NCBI GenBank assembly: GCA_037577475.1
Contig: CM075185.1
Location: 62,001 to 126,000, forward strand
Length of the DNA: 64,000 nt
Direction: 5' to 3'
From: Chaunax sp. Z400
Lineage: Eukaryota; Chordata; Actinopteri; Lophiiformes; Chaunacidae
In this document: positions 46,374 to 59,115 of the stretch, in pieces
Numbering within the stretch: position 1 is the first letter of the stretch
Layout of the letters: each line of letters begins with the position of its first letter
Program-made: the position numbers and the translations under genes
The notes under the pieces: model-generated
Database searches by the model: none
Told to the model about the DNA's origin: nothing
The model's input: only the letters and a program-made list of their open reading frames with translations

Positions 46374-47452
46374 CGGACAAGTGTGGGTTAGGGGTTAGGG
46401 TTAGGGTTAGGGTTAGGGTTAAGGGGATAAAAACTCAATGGGGGCCCTACCCGGGTTGGTAACTTTTGAACGGAAGGTCGTAGAGACTCGGGGATAAGCT
46501 CTTTCAACGGTTTTATGGGGTCTCCAAGAATGTCAGCAGGTAAACCGAGTCTCTACGATTTACGGTTCCCGAGATATGACATGTATTTTTGGTGATTTTT
46601 GGAATTTTTGTATCTCGGGAACGGAAGGTCGTAGAGACTCGGGGAGAAGTCTGGCGTGTTCAGAGACCACGAATTATGTCCGACGGATCATGGTCCCGAG
46701 TCTCTACGACCTTCCGTTCCCGAGTTATACTCAAGTTTATTTTCCCATTGAAGTGAATGGGGTTTGGTTCGCCTATAGTGAATGTGTGTATCTCGGAAAC
46801 GGAAGGTCGTAGAGACTCGGGACCAACGTCCGTCTAGGGGTTTATGTGGTCTCTGAGAACACCAGTCTTTGTCCCGAGTCTGTGCGACCTTCCTTTCCCG
46901 AGATATGACATGTCCAGTAGGGGCGTATTTTGAATGTCTGTATCTCGGGAACGGAAGGTCGTAGAGACTCGGGGATAAGCTCTTTCAATGGTTTTATGGG
47001 GTCTCCAAGAATGCCAGCGGGTAAACCGAGTCTCTACGACTTACGGTTCCCGAGATATGACATGTATTTTTGGTGATTTTTGGAATTTTTGTATCTCGGG
47101 AACGGAAGGTCGTAGAGACTGGGGGAGAAGTCTGGCGTGTTCAGAGACCACGAATTATGTCCGACGGATCATGGTCCCGAGTCTCTACGACCTTCCGTTC
47201 CCGAGTTATACTCAAGTTTATTTTCCCATTGAAGTGAATGGGGTTTGGTTCGCCTATAGTGAATGTGTGTATCTCGGAAACGGAAGGTCGTAGAGACTCG
47301 GGACCAACGTCCGTCTAGGGGTTTATGTGGTCTCTGAGAACACCAGTCTTTGTCCCGAGTCTGTGCGACCTTCCTTTCCCGAGATATGACATGTCCAGTA
47401 GGGGCGTATTTTGAATGTCTGTATCTCGGGAACGGAAGGTCGTAGAGACTCG
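46374..47452 (+). repeat. Unit T-A-BC-A-BC (1079 bp)
   Basis: T 46374, A 46491, B 46642, C 46820, A 46972, B 47123, C 47301. The core before B 47123 reads GACTGGGGG. Its counterpart 8694 bp downstream is the unit at 55068. Confidence 0.93.
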
Positions 47453-48861
47453 CGGACAAGTGTGGGTTAGGGGTTAGGGTTAGGGTTAGGGTTAGGGTTA
47501 AGGGGATAAAAACTCAATGGGGGCCCTACCCGGGTTGGTAACTTTTGAACGGAAGGTCGTAGAGACTCGGGGATAAGCTCTTTCAACGGTTTTATGGGGT
47601 CTCCAAGAACGTCAGCAGGTAAACCGAGTCTCTACGATTTACGGTTCCCGAGATATGACATGTATTTTTGGTGATTTTTGGAATTTTTGTATCTCGGGAA
47701 CGGAAGGTCGTAGAGACTCGGGGAGAAGTCTGGCGTGTTCAGAGACCACGAATTATGTCCAACGGATCATGGTCCCGAGTCTCTACGACCTTCCGTTCCC
47801 GAGTTATACTCAAGTTTATTTTCCCATTGAAGTGAATGGGGTTTGGTTCGCCTATAGTGAATGTGTGTATCTCGGAAACGGAAGGTCGTAGAGACTCGGG
47901 CCCAACGTCTGTCTAGGGGTTTATGTGGTCTCTGAGAACACCAGTCTTTGTCCCGAGTCTGTGCGACCTTCCTTTCCCGAGATATGACATGTCCAGTAGG
48001 GGCGTATTTTGAATGTCTGTATCTCGGGAACGGAAGGTCGTAGAGACTCGTGGAGAAGTCTGGCGTGTTCAGAGACCACGAATTATGTCGGGCGGATCAT
48101 GGTCCCGAGTCTCTACGACCTTCCGTTCCCGAGTTATACTCAAGTTTATTTTCCCATTGAAGTGAATGGGGTTTGGTTCGCCTATAGTGAATGTGTGTAT
48201 CTCGGAAACGGAAGGTCGTAGAGACTCGGGACCAACGTCCGTCTAGGGGTTTATGTGGTCTCTGAGAACACCAGTCTTTGTCCCGAGTCTGTGCGACCTT
48301 CCTTTCCCGAGATATGACATGTCCAGTAGGGGCGTATTTTGAATGTCTGTATCTCGGGAACGGAAGGTCGTAGAGACTCGGGGATAAGCTCTTTCAATGG
48401 TTTTATGGGGTCTCCAAGAATGCCAGCGGGTAAACCGAGTCTCTACGACTTACGGTTCCCGAGATATGACATGTATTTTTGGTGATTTTTGGAATTTTTG
48501 TATCTCGGGAACGGAAGGTCGTAGAGACTCGTGGAGAAGTCTGGCGTGTTCAGAGACCACGAATTATGTCGGACGGATCATGGTCCCGAGTCTCTACGAC
48601 CTTCCGTTCCCGAGTTATACTCAAGTTTATTTTCCCATTGAAGTGAATGGGGTTTGGTCCGCCTATAGTGAATGTGTGTATCTCGGAAACGGAAGGTCGT
48701 AGAGACTCGGGACCAACGTCCGTCTAGGGGTTTATGTGGTCTCTGAGAACACCAGTCTTTGTCCCGAGTCTGTGCGACCTTCCTTTCCCGAGATATGACA
48801 TGTCCAGTAGGGGCGTATTTTGAATGTCTGTATCTCGGGAACGGAAGGTCGTAGAGACTCG
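47453..48861 (+). repeat. Unit T-A-BC-BC-A-BC (1409 bp)
   Basis: T 47453, A 47570, B 47721, C 47899, B 48051, C 48229, A 48381, B 48532, C 48710. B 48051 has TCGGGCGG. Its counterpart is the unit at 56147. Confidence 0.93.
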
Positions 48862-50421
48862 CGGACAAGTGTGGGTTAGGGGTTAGGGTTAGGGTTAGGG
48901 TTAGGGCTAAGGGGATAAAAACTCAATGGGGGCCCTACCCTGGTTGGTAACTTTTGAACGGAAGGTCGTAGAGACTCGGGGATAAGCTCTTTCAATGGTT
49001 TTATGGGGTCTCCAAGAACGTCAGCAGGTAAACCGAGTCTCTACGATTTACGGTTCCCGAGATATGACATGTATTTTTGGTGATTTTTGGAATTTTTGTA
49101 TCTCGGGAACGGAAGGTCGTAGAGACTCGGGGAGAAGTCTGGCGTGTTCAGAGACCACGAATTATGTCCAACGGATCATGGTCCCGAGTCTCTACGACCT
49201 TCCGTTCCCGAGTTATACTCAAGTTTATTTTCCCATTGAAGTGAATGGGGTTTGGTTCGCCTATAGTGAATGTGTGTATCTCGGAAACGGAAGGTCGTAG
49301 AGACTCGGGCCCAACGTCTGTCTAGGGGTTTATGTGGTCTCTGAGAACACCAGTCTTTGTCCCGAGTCTGTGCGACCTTCCTTTCCCGAGATATGACATG
49401 TCCAGTAGGGGCGTATTTTGAATGTCTGTATCTCGGGAACGGAAGGTCGTAGAGACTCGTGGAGAAGTCTGGCGTGTTCAGAGACCACGAATTATGTCGG
49501 ACGGATCATGGTCCCGAGTCTCTACGACCTTCCGTTCCCGAGTTATACTCAAGTTTATTTTCCCATTGAAGTGAATGGGGTTTGGTTCGCCTATAGTGAA
49601 TGTGTGTATCTCGGAAACGGAAGGTCGTAGAGACTCGGGACCAACGTCCGTCTAGGGGTTTATGTGGTCTCTGAGAACACCAGTCTTTGTCCCGAGTCTG
49701 TGGGACCTTCCTTTCCCGAGATATGACATGTCCAGTAGGGGCGTATTTTGAATGTCTGTATCTCGGGAACGGAAGGTCGTAGAGACTCGGGGATAAGCTC
49801 TTTCAATGGTTTTATGGGGTCTCCAAGAATGCCGGCAGGTAAACCGAGTCTCTACGACTTACGGTTCCCGAGATATGACATGTATTTTTCGTGATTTTTG
49901 GAATGTTTGTATCTCGGGAACGGAAGGTCGTAGAGACTCGGGGAGAAGTCTGGCGTGTTCAGAGACCACGAATTATGTCCGACGGATCAGGGTCCCGAGT
50001 CTCTACGACCTTCCGTTCCCGAGTTATACTCAAGTTTATTTTCCCATTGAAGTGAATGGGGTTTGGTTCGCCTATAGTGAATGTGTGTATCTCGGAAACG
50101 GAAGGTCGTAGAGACTCGGGACCAACGTCCGTCTAGGGGTTTATGTGGTCTCTTAGAACACCAGTCTTTGTCCCGAGTCTGTGCGACCTTCCTTTCCCGA
50201 GATATGACATGTCCAGTAGGGGCGTATTTTGAATGTCTGTATCTCGGGAACGGAAGGTCGTAGAGACTCGGGGATAAGCTCTTTCAATGGTTTTATTGGG
50301 TCTCCAAGAATGCCAGCGGGTAAACCGAGTCTCTACGACTTACGGTTCCCGAGATATGACATGTATTTTTGGTGATTTTTGGAATTTTTGTATCTCGGGA
50401 ACGGAAGGTCGTAGAGACTCG
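48862..50421 (+). repeat. Unit T-A-BC-BC-A-BC-A (1560 bp), ends A-to-T
   Basis: T 48862, A 48979, B 49130, C 49308, B 49460, C 49638, A 49790, B 49941, C 50119, A 50271. A 49790 is the TTTTTCGTG type with GCCGGCAGG. C 50119 has CTCTTAGAAC. Its counterpart is the unit at 57556, of identical order and length. Confidence 0.93.
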
Positions 50422-51830
50422 CGGACAAGTGTGGGTTAGGGGTTAGGGTTAGGGTTAGGGTTAGGGTTAAGGGGATAAAAACTCAATCGGGGCCCTACCC
50501 GGGTTGGTAACTTTTGAACGGAAGGTCGTAGAGACTCGGGGATAAGCTCTTTCAACGGTTTTATGGGGTCTCCAAGAACGTCAGCAGGTAAACCGAGTCT
50601 CTACGACTTACGGTTCCCGAGATATGACATGTATTTTTGGTGATTTTTGGAATTTTTGTATCTCGGGAACAGAAGGTCGTAGAGACTCGTGGAGAAGTCT
50701 GGCGTGTTCAGAGACCACGAATTATGTCGGACGGATCATGGTCCCGAGTCTCTACGACCTTCCGTTCCCGAGTTATACTCAAGTTTATTTTCCCATTGAA
50801 GTGAATGGGGTTTAGTTCGCCTATAGTGAATGTGTGAATCTCGGAAACGGAAGGTCGTAGAGACTCGGGACCAACGTCCGTCTAGGGGTTTATGTGGTCT
50901 CTGAGAACACCAGTCTTTGTCCCGAGTCTGTGCGACCTTCCTTTCCCGAGATATGACATGTCCAGTAGGGGCGTATTTTGAATGTCTGTATCTCGGGAAC
51001 GGAAGGTCGTAGAGACTCGGGGATAAGCTCTTTCAATGGTTTTATGGGGTCTCCAAGAATGCCAGCGGGTAAAACGAGTCTCTACGACTTACGGTTCCCG
51101 AGATATGACATGTATTTTTGGTGATTTTTGGAATTTTTGTATCTCGGGAACGGAAGGTCGTAGAGACTCGGGGAGAAGTCTGGCGTGTTCAGAGACCACG
51201 AATTATGTCCGACGGATCATGGTCCCGAGTCTCTACGACCTTCCGTTCCCGAGTTATACTCAAGTTTATTTTCCCATTGAAGTGAATGGGGTTTAGTTCG
51301 CCTATAGTGAATGTGTGTATCTCGGAAACGGAAGGTCGTAGAGACTCGGGCCCAACGTCTGTCTAGGGGTTTATGTGGTCTCTGAGAACACCAGTCTTTG
51401 TCCCGAGTCTGTGCGACCTTCCTTTCCCGAGATATGACATGTCCAGTAGGGGCGTATTTTGAATGTCTGTATCTCGGGAACGGAAGGTCGTAGAGACTCG
51501 TGGAGAAGTCTGGCGTGTTCAGAGACCACGAATTATGTCGGACGGATCATGGTCCCGAGTCTCTACGACCTTCCGTTCCCGAGTTATACTCAAGTTTATT
51601 TTCCCATTGAAGTGAATGGGGTTTGGTCCGCCTATAGTGAATGTGTGTATCTCGGAAACGGAAGGTCGTAGAGACTCGGGACCAACGTCCGTCTAGGGGT
51701 TTATGTGGTCTCTGAGAACACCAGTCTTTGTCCCGAGTCTGTGCGACCTTCCTTTCCCGAGATATGACATGTCCAGTAGGGGCGTATTTTGAATGTCTGT
51801 ATCTCGGGAACGGAAGGTCGTAGAGACTCG
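50422..51830 (+). repeat. Unit T-A-BC-A-BC-BC (1409 bp), left-type T
   Basis: T 50422, A 50539, B 50690, C 50868, A 51020, B 51171, C 51349, B 51501, C 51679. T and A are left-type. The core in A 50539 reads GAACAGAAGG, B 50690 and B 51171 have GTTTAGTTCGCC, and A 51020 has GGGTAAAACGAG. The duplication with the 59116 unit is lost after B 51171. Confidence 0.93.
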
Positions 51831-52579
51831 CGGACAAGTGTGGGTTAGGGGTTAGGGTTAGGGTTAGGGTTAGGGCTAAGGGGATAAAAACTCAATGGGG
51901 GCCCTACCCGGGTTGGTAACTTTTGAACGGAAGGTCGTAGAGACTCGGGGATAAGCTCTTTCAATGGTTTTATGGGGTCTCCAAGAACGTCAGCAGGTAA
52001 ACCGAGTCTCTACGATTTACGGTTCCCGAGATATGACATGTATTTTTGGTGATTTTTGGAATTTTTGTATCTCGGGAACGGAAGGTCGTAGAGACTCGGG
52101 GAGAAGTCTGGCGTGTTCAGAGACCACGAATTATGTCCAACGGATCATGGTCCCGAGTCTCTACGACCTTCCGTTCCCGAGTTATACTCAAGTTTATTTT
52201 CCCATTGAAGTGAATGGGGTTTGGTTCGCCTATAGTGAATGTGTGAATCTCGGAAACGGAAGGTCGTAGAGACTCGGGACCAACGTCCGTCTAGGGGTTT
52301 ATGTGGTCTCTGAGAACACCAGTCTTTGTCCCGAGTCTGTGCGACCTTCCTTTCCCGAGATATGACATGTCCAGTAGGGGCGTATTTTGAATGTCTGTAT
52401 CTCGGGAACGGAAGGTCGTAGAGACTCGGGGATAAGCTCTTTCAATGGTTTTATGGGGTCTCCAAGAATGCCAGCGGGTAAAACGAGTCTCTACGACTTA
52501 CGGTTCCCGAGATATGACATGTATTTTTGGTGATTTTTGGAATTTTTGTATCTCGGGAACGGAAGGTCGTAGAGACTCG
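51831..52579 (+). repeat. Unit T-A-BC-A (749 bp), ends A-to-T
   Basis: T 51831, A 51948, B 52099, C 52277, A 52429. A 52429 has GGGTAAAACGAG and leads directly into T 52580. Confidence 0.93.
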
Positions 52580-52847
52580 CGGACAAGTGTGGGTTAGGGG
52601 TTAGGGTTAGGGTTAGGGTTAGGGTTAAGGGGATAAAAACTCAATGGGGGCCCTACCCGGGTTGGTAACTTTTGAACGGAAGGTCGTAGAGACTCGGGGA
52701 TAAGCTCTTTCAACAGTTTTATGGGGTCTCCAAGAACGTCAGCAGGTAAACCGAGTCTCTACGATTTACGGTTCCCGAGATATGACATGTATTTTTGGTG
52801 ATTTTTGGAATTTTTGTATCTCGGGAACGGAAGGTCGTAGAGACTCG
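52580..52847 (+). repeat. Minimal unit T-A (268 bp)
   Basis: T 52580 and A 52697 alone, flanked by A 52429 and T 52848, giving the run A-T-A-T-A. It is the shortest T-to-T spacing in the window. A 52697 reads CAACAGTTTT. Confidence 0.93.
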
Positions 52848-55067
52848 CGGACAAGTGTGGGTTAGGGGTTAGGGTTAGGGTTAGGGTTAGGGTTAAGGGG
52901 ATAAAAACTCAATGGGGGCCCTACCCGGGTTGGTAACTTTTGAACGGAAGGTCGTAGAGACTCGGGGATAAGCTCTTTCAACGGTTTTATGGGGTCTCCA
53001 AGAACGTCAGCAGGTAAACCGAGTCTCTACGATTTACGGTTCCCGAGATATGACATGTATTTTTGGTGATTTTTGGAATTTTTGTATCTCGGGAACGGAA
53101 GGTCGTAGAGACTCGGGGAGAAGTCTGGCGTGTTCAGAGACCACGAATTATGTCCAAGGGATCATGGTCCCGAGTCTCTACGACCTTCCGTTCCCGAGTT
53201 ATACTCAAGTTTATTTTCCCATTGAAGTGAATGGGGTTTGGTTCGCCTATAGTGAATGTGTGTATCTCGGAAACGGAAGGTCGTAGAGACTCGGGACCAA
53301 CGTCCGTCTAGGGGTTTATGTGGTCTCTGAGAACACCAGTCTTTGTCCCGAGTCTGTGCGACCTTCCTTTCCCGAGATATGACATGTCCAGTAGGGGCGT
53401 ATTTTGAATGTCTGTATCTCGGGAACGGAAGGTCGTAGAGACTCGTGGAGAAGTCTGGCGTGTTCAGAGACCACGAATTATGTCGGACGGATCATGGTCC
53501 CGAGTCTCTACGACCTTCCGTTCCCGAGTTATACTCAAGTTTATTTTCCCATTGAAGTGAATGGGGTTTGGTTCGCCTATAGTGAATGTGTGTATCTCGG
53601 AAACGGAAGGTCGTAGAGACTCGGGACCAACGTCCGTCTAGAGGTTTATGTGGTCTCTGAGAACACCAGTCTTTGTCCCGAGTCTGTGCGACCTTCCTTT
53701 CCCGAGATATGACATGTCCAGTAGGGGCGTATTTTGAATGTCTGTATCTCGGGAACGGAAGGTCGTAGAGACTCGGGGATAAGCTCTTTCAATGGTTTTA
53801 TGGGGTCTCCAAGAATGCCAGCGGGTAAACCGAGTCTCTACGACTTACGGTTCCCGAGATATGACATGTATTTTTGGTGATTTTTGGAATTTTTGTATCT
53901 CGGGAACGGAAGGTCGTAGAGACTCGGGGAGAAGTCTGGCGTGTTCAGAGACCACGAATTATGTCCAAGGGATCATGGTCCCGAGTCTCTACGACCTTCC
54001 GTTCCCGAGTTATACTCAAGTTTATTTTCCCATTGAAGTGAATGGGGTTTGGTTCGCCTATAGTGAATGTGTGTATCTCGGAAACGGAAGGTCGTAGAGA
54101 CTCGGGACCAACGTCCGTCTAGGGGTTTATGTGGTCTCTGAGAACACCAGTCTTTGTCCCGAGTCTGTGCGACCTTCCTTTCCCGAGATATGACATGTCC
54201 AGTAGGGGCGTATTTTGAATGTCTGTATCTCGGGAACGGAAGGTCGTAGAGACTCGTGGAGAAGTCTGGCGTGTTCAGAGACCACGAATTATGTCGGACG
54301 GATCATGGTCCCGAGTCTCTACGACCTTCCGTTCCCGAGTTATACTCAAGTTTATTTTCCCATTGAAGTGAATGGGGTTTGGTTCGCCTATAGTGAATGT
54401 GTGTATCTCGGAAACGGAAGGTCGTAGAGACTCGGGACCAACGTCCGTCTAGAGGTTTATGTGGTCTCTGAGAACACCAGTCTTTGTCCCGAGTCTGTGC
54501 GACCTTCCTTTCCCGAGATATGACATGTCCAGTAGGGGCGTATTTTGAATGTCTGTATCTCGGGAACGGAAGGTCGTAGAGACTCGGGGATAAGCTCTTT
54601 CAATGGTTTTATGGGGTCTCCAAGAATGCCAGCGGGTAAACCGAGTCTCTACGACTTACGGTTCCCGAGATATGACATGTATTTTTGGTGATTTTTGGAA
54701 TTTTTGTATCTCGGGAACGGAAGGTCGTAGAGACTCGGGGAGAAGTCTGGCGTGTTCAGAGACCACGAATTATGTCCGACGGATCATGGTCCCGAGTCTC
54801 TACGACCTTCCGTTCCCGAGTTATACTCAAGTTTATTTTCCCATTGAAGTGAATGGGGTTTGGTCCGCCTATAGTGAATGTGTGTATCTCGGAAACGGAA
54901 GGTCGTAGAGACTCGGGACCAACGTCCGTCTAGGGGTTTATGTGGTCTCTGAGAACACCAGTCTTTGTCCCGAGTCTGTGCGACCTTCCTTTCCCGAGAT
55001 ATGACATGTCCAGTAGGGGCGTATTTTGAATGTCTGTATCTCGGGAACGGAAGGTCGTAGAGACTCG
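52848..55067 (+). repeat. Unit T-A-BC-BC-A-BC-BC-A-BC (2220 bp)
   Basis: T 52848, A 52965, B 53116, C 53294, B 53446, C 53624, A 53776, B 53927, C 54105, B 54257, C 54435, A 54587, B 54738, C 54916. B 53116 and B 53927 share TCCAAGGGATC, and the BC-BC-A segment is repeated at an 811-bp spacing, so this looks like a local 811-bp duplication. Confidence 0.93.
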
Positions 55068-56146
55068 CGGACAAGTGTGGGTTAGGGGTTAGGGTTAGGG
55101 TTAGGGTTAGGGTTAAGGGGATAAAAACTCAATGGGGGCCCTACCCGGGTTGGTAACTTTTGAACGGAAGGTCGTAGAGACTCGGGGATAAGCTCTTTCA
55201 ACGGTTTTATGGGGTCTCCAAGAACGTCAGCAGGTAAACCGAGTCTCTACGATTTACGGTTCCCGAGATATGACATGTATTTTTGGTGATTTTTGGAATT
55301 TTTGTATCTCGGGAACGGAAGGTCGTAGAGACTCGGGGAGAAGTCTGGCGTGTTCAGAGACCACGAATTATGTCCAACGGATCATGGTCCCGAGTCTCTA
55401 CGACCTTCCGTTCCCGAGTTATACTCAAGTTTATTTTCCCATTGAAGTGAATGGGGTTTGGTTCGCCTATAGTGAATGTGTGTATCTCGGAAACGGAAGG
55501 TCGTAGAGACTCGGGACCAACGTCCGTCTAGGGGTTTATGTGGTCTCTGAGAACACCAGTCTTTGTCCCGAGTCTGTGCGACCTTCCTTTCCCGAGATAT
55601 GACATGTCCAGTAGGGGCGTATTTTGAATGTCTGTATCTCGGGAACGGAAGGTCGTAGAGACTCGGGGATAAGCTCTTTCAGTGGTTTTATGGGGTCTCC
55701 AAGAATGCCAGCGGGTAAACCGAGTCTCTACGACTTACGGTTCACGAGATATGACATGTATTTTTGGTGATTTTTGGAATTTTTGTATCTCGGGAACGGA
55801 AGGTCGTAGAGACTCGGGGAGAAGTCTGGCGTGTTCAGAGACCACGAATTATGTCCGACGGATCATGGTCCCGAGTCTCTACGACCTTCCGTTCCCGAGT
55901 TATACTCAAGTTTATTTTCCCATTGAAGTGAATGGGGTTTGGTTCGCCTATAGTGAATGTGTGTATCTCGGAAACGGAAGGTCGTAGAGACTCGGGACCA
56001 ACGTCCGTCTAGGGGTTTATGTGGTCTCTGAGAACACCAGTCTTTGTCCCGAGTCTGTGCGACCTTCCTTTCCCGAGATATGACATGTCCAGTAGGGGCG
56101 TATTTTGAATGTCTGTATCTCGGGAACGGAAGGTCGTAGAGACTCG
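55068..56146 (+). repeat. Unit T-A-BC-A-BC (1079 bp)
   Basis: T 55068, A 55185, B 55336, C 55514, A 55666, B 55817, C 55995. A 55666 has CAGTGG and a damaged inverted core (GGTTCACGAG). Confidence 0.93.
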
Positions 56147-57555
56147 CGGACGAGTGTGGGTTAGGGGTTAGGGTTAGGGTTAGGGTTAGGGTTAAGGGGA
56201 TAAAAACTCAATGGGGGCCCTACCCGGGTTGGTAACTTTTGAACGGAAGGTCGTAGAGACTCGGGGATAAGCTCTTTCAACGGTTTTATGGGGTCTCCAA
56301 GAACGTCAGCAGGTAAACCGAGTCTCTACGATTTACGGTTCCCGAGATATGACATGTATTTTTGGTGATTTTTGGAATTTTTGTATCTCGGGAACGGAAG
56401 GTCGTAGAGACTCGGGGAGAAGTCTGGCGTGTTCAGAGACCACGAATTATGTCCAACGGATCATGGTCCCGAGTCTCTACGACCTTCCGTTCCCGAGTTA
56501 TACTCAAGTTTATTTTCCCATTGAAGTGAATGGGGTTTGGTTCGCCTATAGTGAATGTGTGTATCTCGGAAACGGAAGGTCGTAGAGACTCGGGCCCAAC
56601 GTCTGTCTAGGGGTTTATGTGGTCTCTGAGAACACCAGTCTTTGTCCCGAGTCTGTGCGACCTTCCTTTCCCGAGATATGACATGTCCAGTAGGGGCGTA
56701 TTTTGAATGTCTGTATCTCGGGAACGGAAGGTCGTAGAGACTCGTGGAGAAGTCTGGCGTGTTCAGAGACCACGAATTATGTCGGACGGATCATGGTCCC
56801 GAGTCTCTACGACCTTCCGTTCCCGAGTTATACTCAAGTTTATTTTCCCATTGAAGTGAATGGGGTTTGGTTCGCCTATAGTGAATGTGTGTATCTCGGA
56901 AACGGAAGGTCGTAGAGACTCGGGACCAACGTCCGTCTAGGGGTTTATGTGGTCTCTGAGAACACCAGTCTTTGTCCCGAGTCTGTGCGACCTTCCTTTC
57001 CCGAGATATGACATGTCCAGTAGGGGCGTATTTTGAATGTCTGTATCTCGGGAACGGAAGGTCGTAGAGACTCGGGGATAAGCTCTTTCAATGGTTTTAT
57101 GGGGTCTCCAAGAATGCCAGCGGGTAAACCGAGTCTCTACGACTTACGGTTCCCGAGATATGACATGTATTTTTGGTGATTTTTGGAATTTTTGTATCTC
57201 GGGAACGGAAGGTCGTAGAGACTCGTAGAGAAGTCTGGCGTGTTCAGAGACCACGAATTATGTCGGACGGATCATGGTCCCGAGTCTCTACGACCTTCCG
57301 TTCCCGAGTTATACTCAAGTTTATTTTCCCATTGAAGTGAATGGGGTTTGGTCCGCCTATAGTGAATGTGTGTATCTCGGAAACGGAAGGTCGTAGAGAC
57401 TCGGGACCAACGTCCGTCTAGGGGTTTATGTGGTCTCTGAGAACACCAGTCTTTGTCCCGAGTCTGTGCGACCTTCCTTTCCCGAGATATGACATGTCCA
57501 GTAGGGGCGTATTTTGAATGTCTGTATCTCGGGAACGGAAGGTCGTAGAGACTCG
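56147..57555 (+). repeat. Unit T-A-BC-BC-A-BC (1409 bp)
   Basis: T 56147 (start reads GGACGAGTG), A 56264, B 56415, C 56593, B 56745, C 56923, A 57075, B 57226, C 57404. B 57226 begins TAGAGAAG instead of TGGAGAAG. Confidence 0.93.
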
Positions 57556-59115
57556 CGGACAAGTGTGGGTTAGGGGTTAGGGTTAGGGTTAGGGTTAGGG
57601 CTAAGGGGATAAAAACTCAATGGGGGCCCTACCCGGGTTGGTAACTTTTGAACGGAAGGTCGTAGAGACTCGGGGATAAGCTCTTTCAATGGTTTTATGG
57701 GGTCTCCAAGAACGTCAGCAGGTAAACCGAGTCTCTACGATTTACGGTTCCCGAGATATGACATGTATTTTTGGTGATTTTTGGAATTTTTGTATCTCGG
57801 GAACGGAAGGTCGTAGAGACTCGGGGAGAAGTCTGGCGTGTTCAGAGACCACGAATTATGTCCAACGGATCATGGTCCCGAGTCTCTACGACCTTCCGTT
57901 CCCGAGTTATACTCAAGTTTATTTTCCCATTGAAGTGAATGGGGTTTGGTTCGCCTATAGTGAATGTGTGTATCTCGGAAACGGAAGGTCGTAGAGACTC
58001 GGGCCCAACGTCTGTCTAGGGGTTTATGTGGTCTCTGAGAACACCAGTCTTTGTCCCGAGTCTGTGCGACCTTCCTTTCCCGAGATATGACATGTCCAGT
58101 AGGGGCGTATTTTGAATGTCTGTATCTCGGGAACGGAAGGTCGTAGAGACTCGTGGAGAAGTCTGGCGTGTTCAGAGACCACGAATTATGTCGGACGGAT
58201 CATGGTCCCGAGTCTCTACGACCTTCCGTTCCCGAGTTATACTCAAGTTTATTTTCCCATTGAAGTGAATGGGGTTTGCTTCGCCTATAGTGAATGTGTG
58301 TATCTCGGAAACGGAAGGTCGTAGAGACTCGGGACCAACGTCCGTCTAGGGGTTTATGTGGTCTCTTAGAACACCAGTCTTTGTCCCGAGTCTGTGCGAC
58401 CTTCCTTTCCCGAGATATGACATGTCCAGTAGGGGCGTATTTTGAATGTCTGTATCTCGGGAACGGAAGGTCGTAGAGACTCGGGGATAAGCTCTTTCAA
58501 TGGTTTTATGGGGTCTCCAAGAATGCCGGCAGGTAAACCGAGTCTCTACGACTTACGGTTCCCGAGATATGACATGTATTTTTCGTGATTTTTGGAATGT
58601 TTGTATCTCGGGAACGGAAGGTCGTAGAGACTCGGGGAGAAGTCTGGCGTGTTCAGAGACCACGAATTATGTCCGACGGATCAGGGTCCCGAGTCTCTAC
58701 GACCTTCCGTTCCCGAGTTATACTCAAGTTTATTTTCCCATTGAAGTGAATGGGGTTTGGTTCGCCTATAGTGAATGTGTGTATCTCGGAAACGGAAGGT
58801 CGTAGAGACTCGGGACCAACGTCCGTCTAGGGGTTTATGTGGTCTCTTAGAACACCAGTCTTTGTCCCGAGTCTGTGCGACCTTCCTTTCCCGAGATATG
58901 ACATGTCCAGTAGGGGCGTATTTTGAATGTCTGTATCTCGGGAACGGAAGGTCGTAGAGACTCGGGGATAAGCTCTTTCAATGGTTTTATGGGGTCTCCA
59001 AGAATGCCAGCGGGTAAACCGAGTCTCTACGACTTACGGTTCCCGAGATATGACATGTATTTTTGGTGATTTTTGGAATTTTTGTATCTCGGGAACGGAA
59101 GGTCGTAGAGACTCG
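57556..59115 (+). repeat. Unit T-A-BC-BC-A-BC-A (1560 bp), ends A-to-T
   Basis: T 57556, A 57673, B 57824, C 58002, B 58154, C 58332, A 58484, B 58635, C 58813, A 58965. C 58332 and C 58813 both have CTCTTAGAAC, while only the second has it in the 48862 unit. B 58154 has GGTTTGCTTCGCC. Confidence 0.93.
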
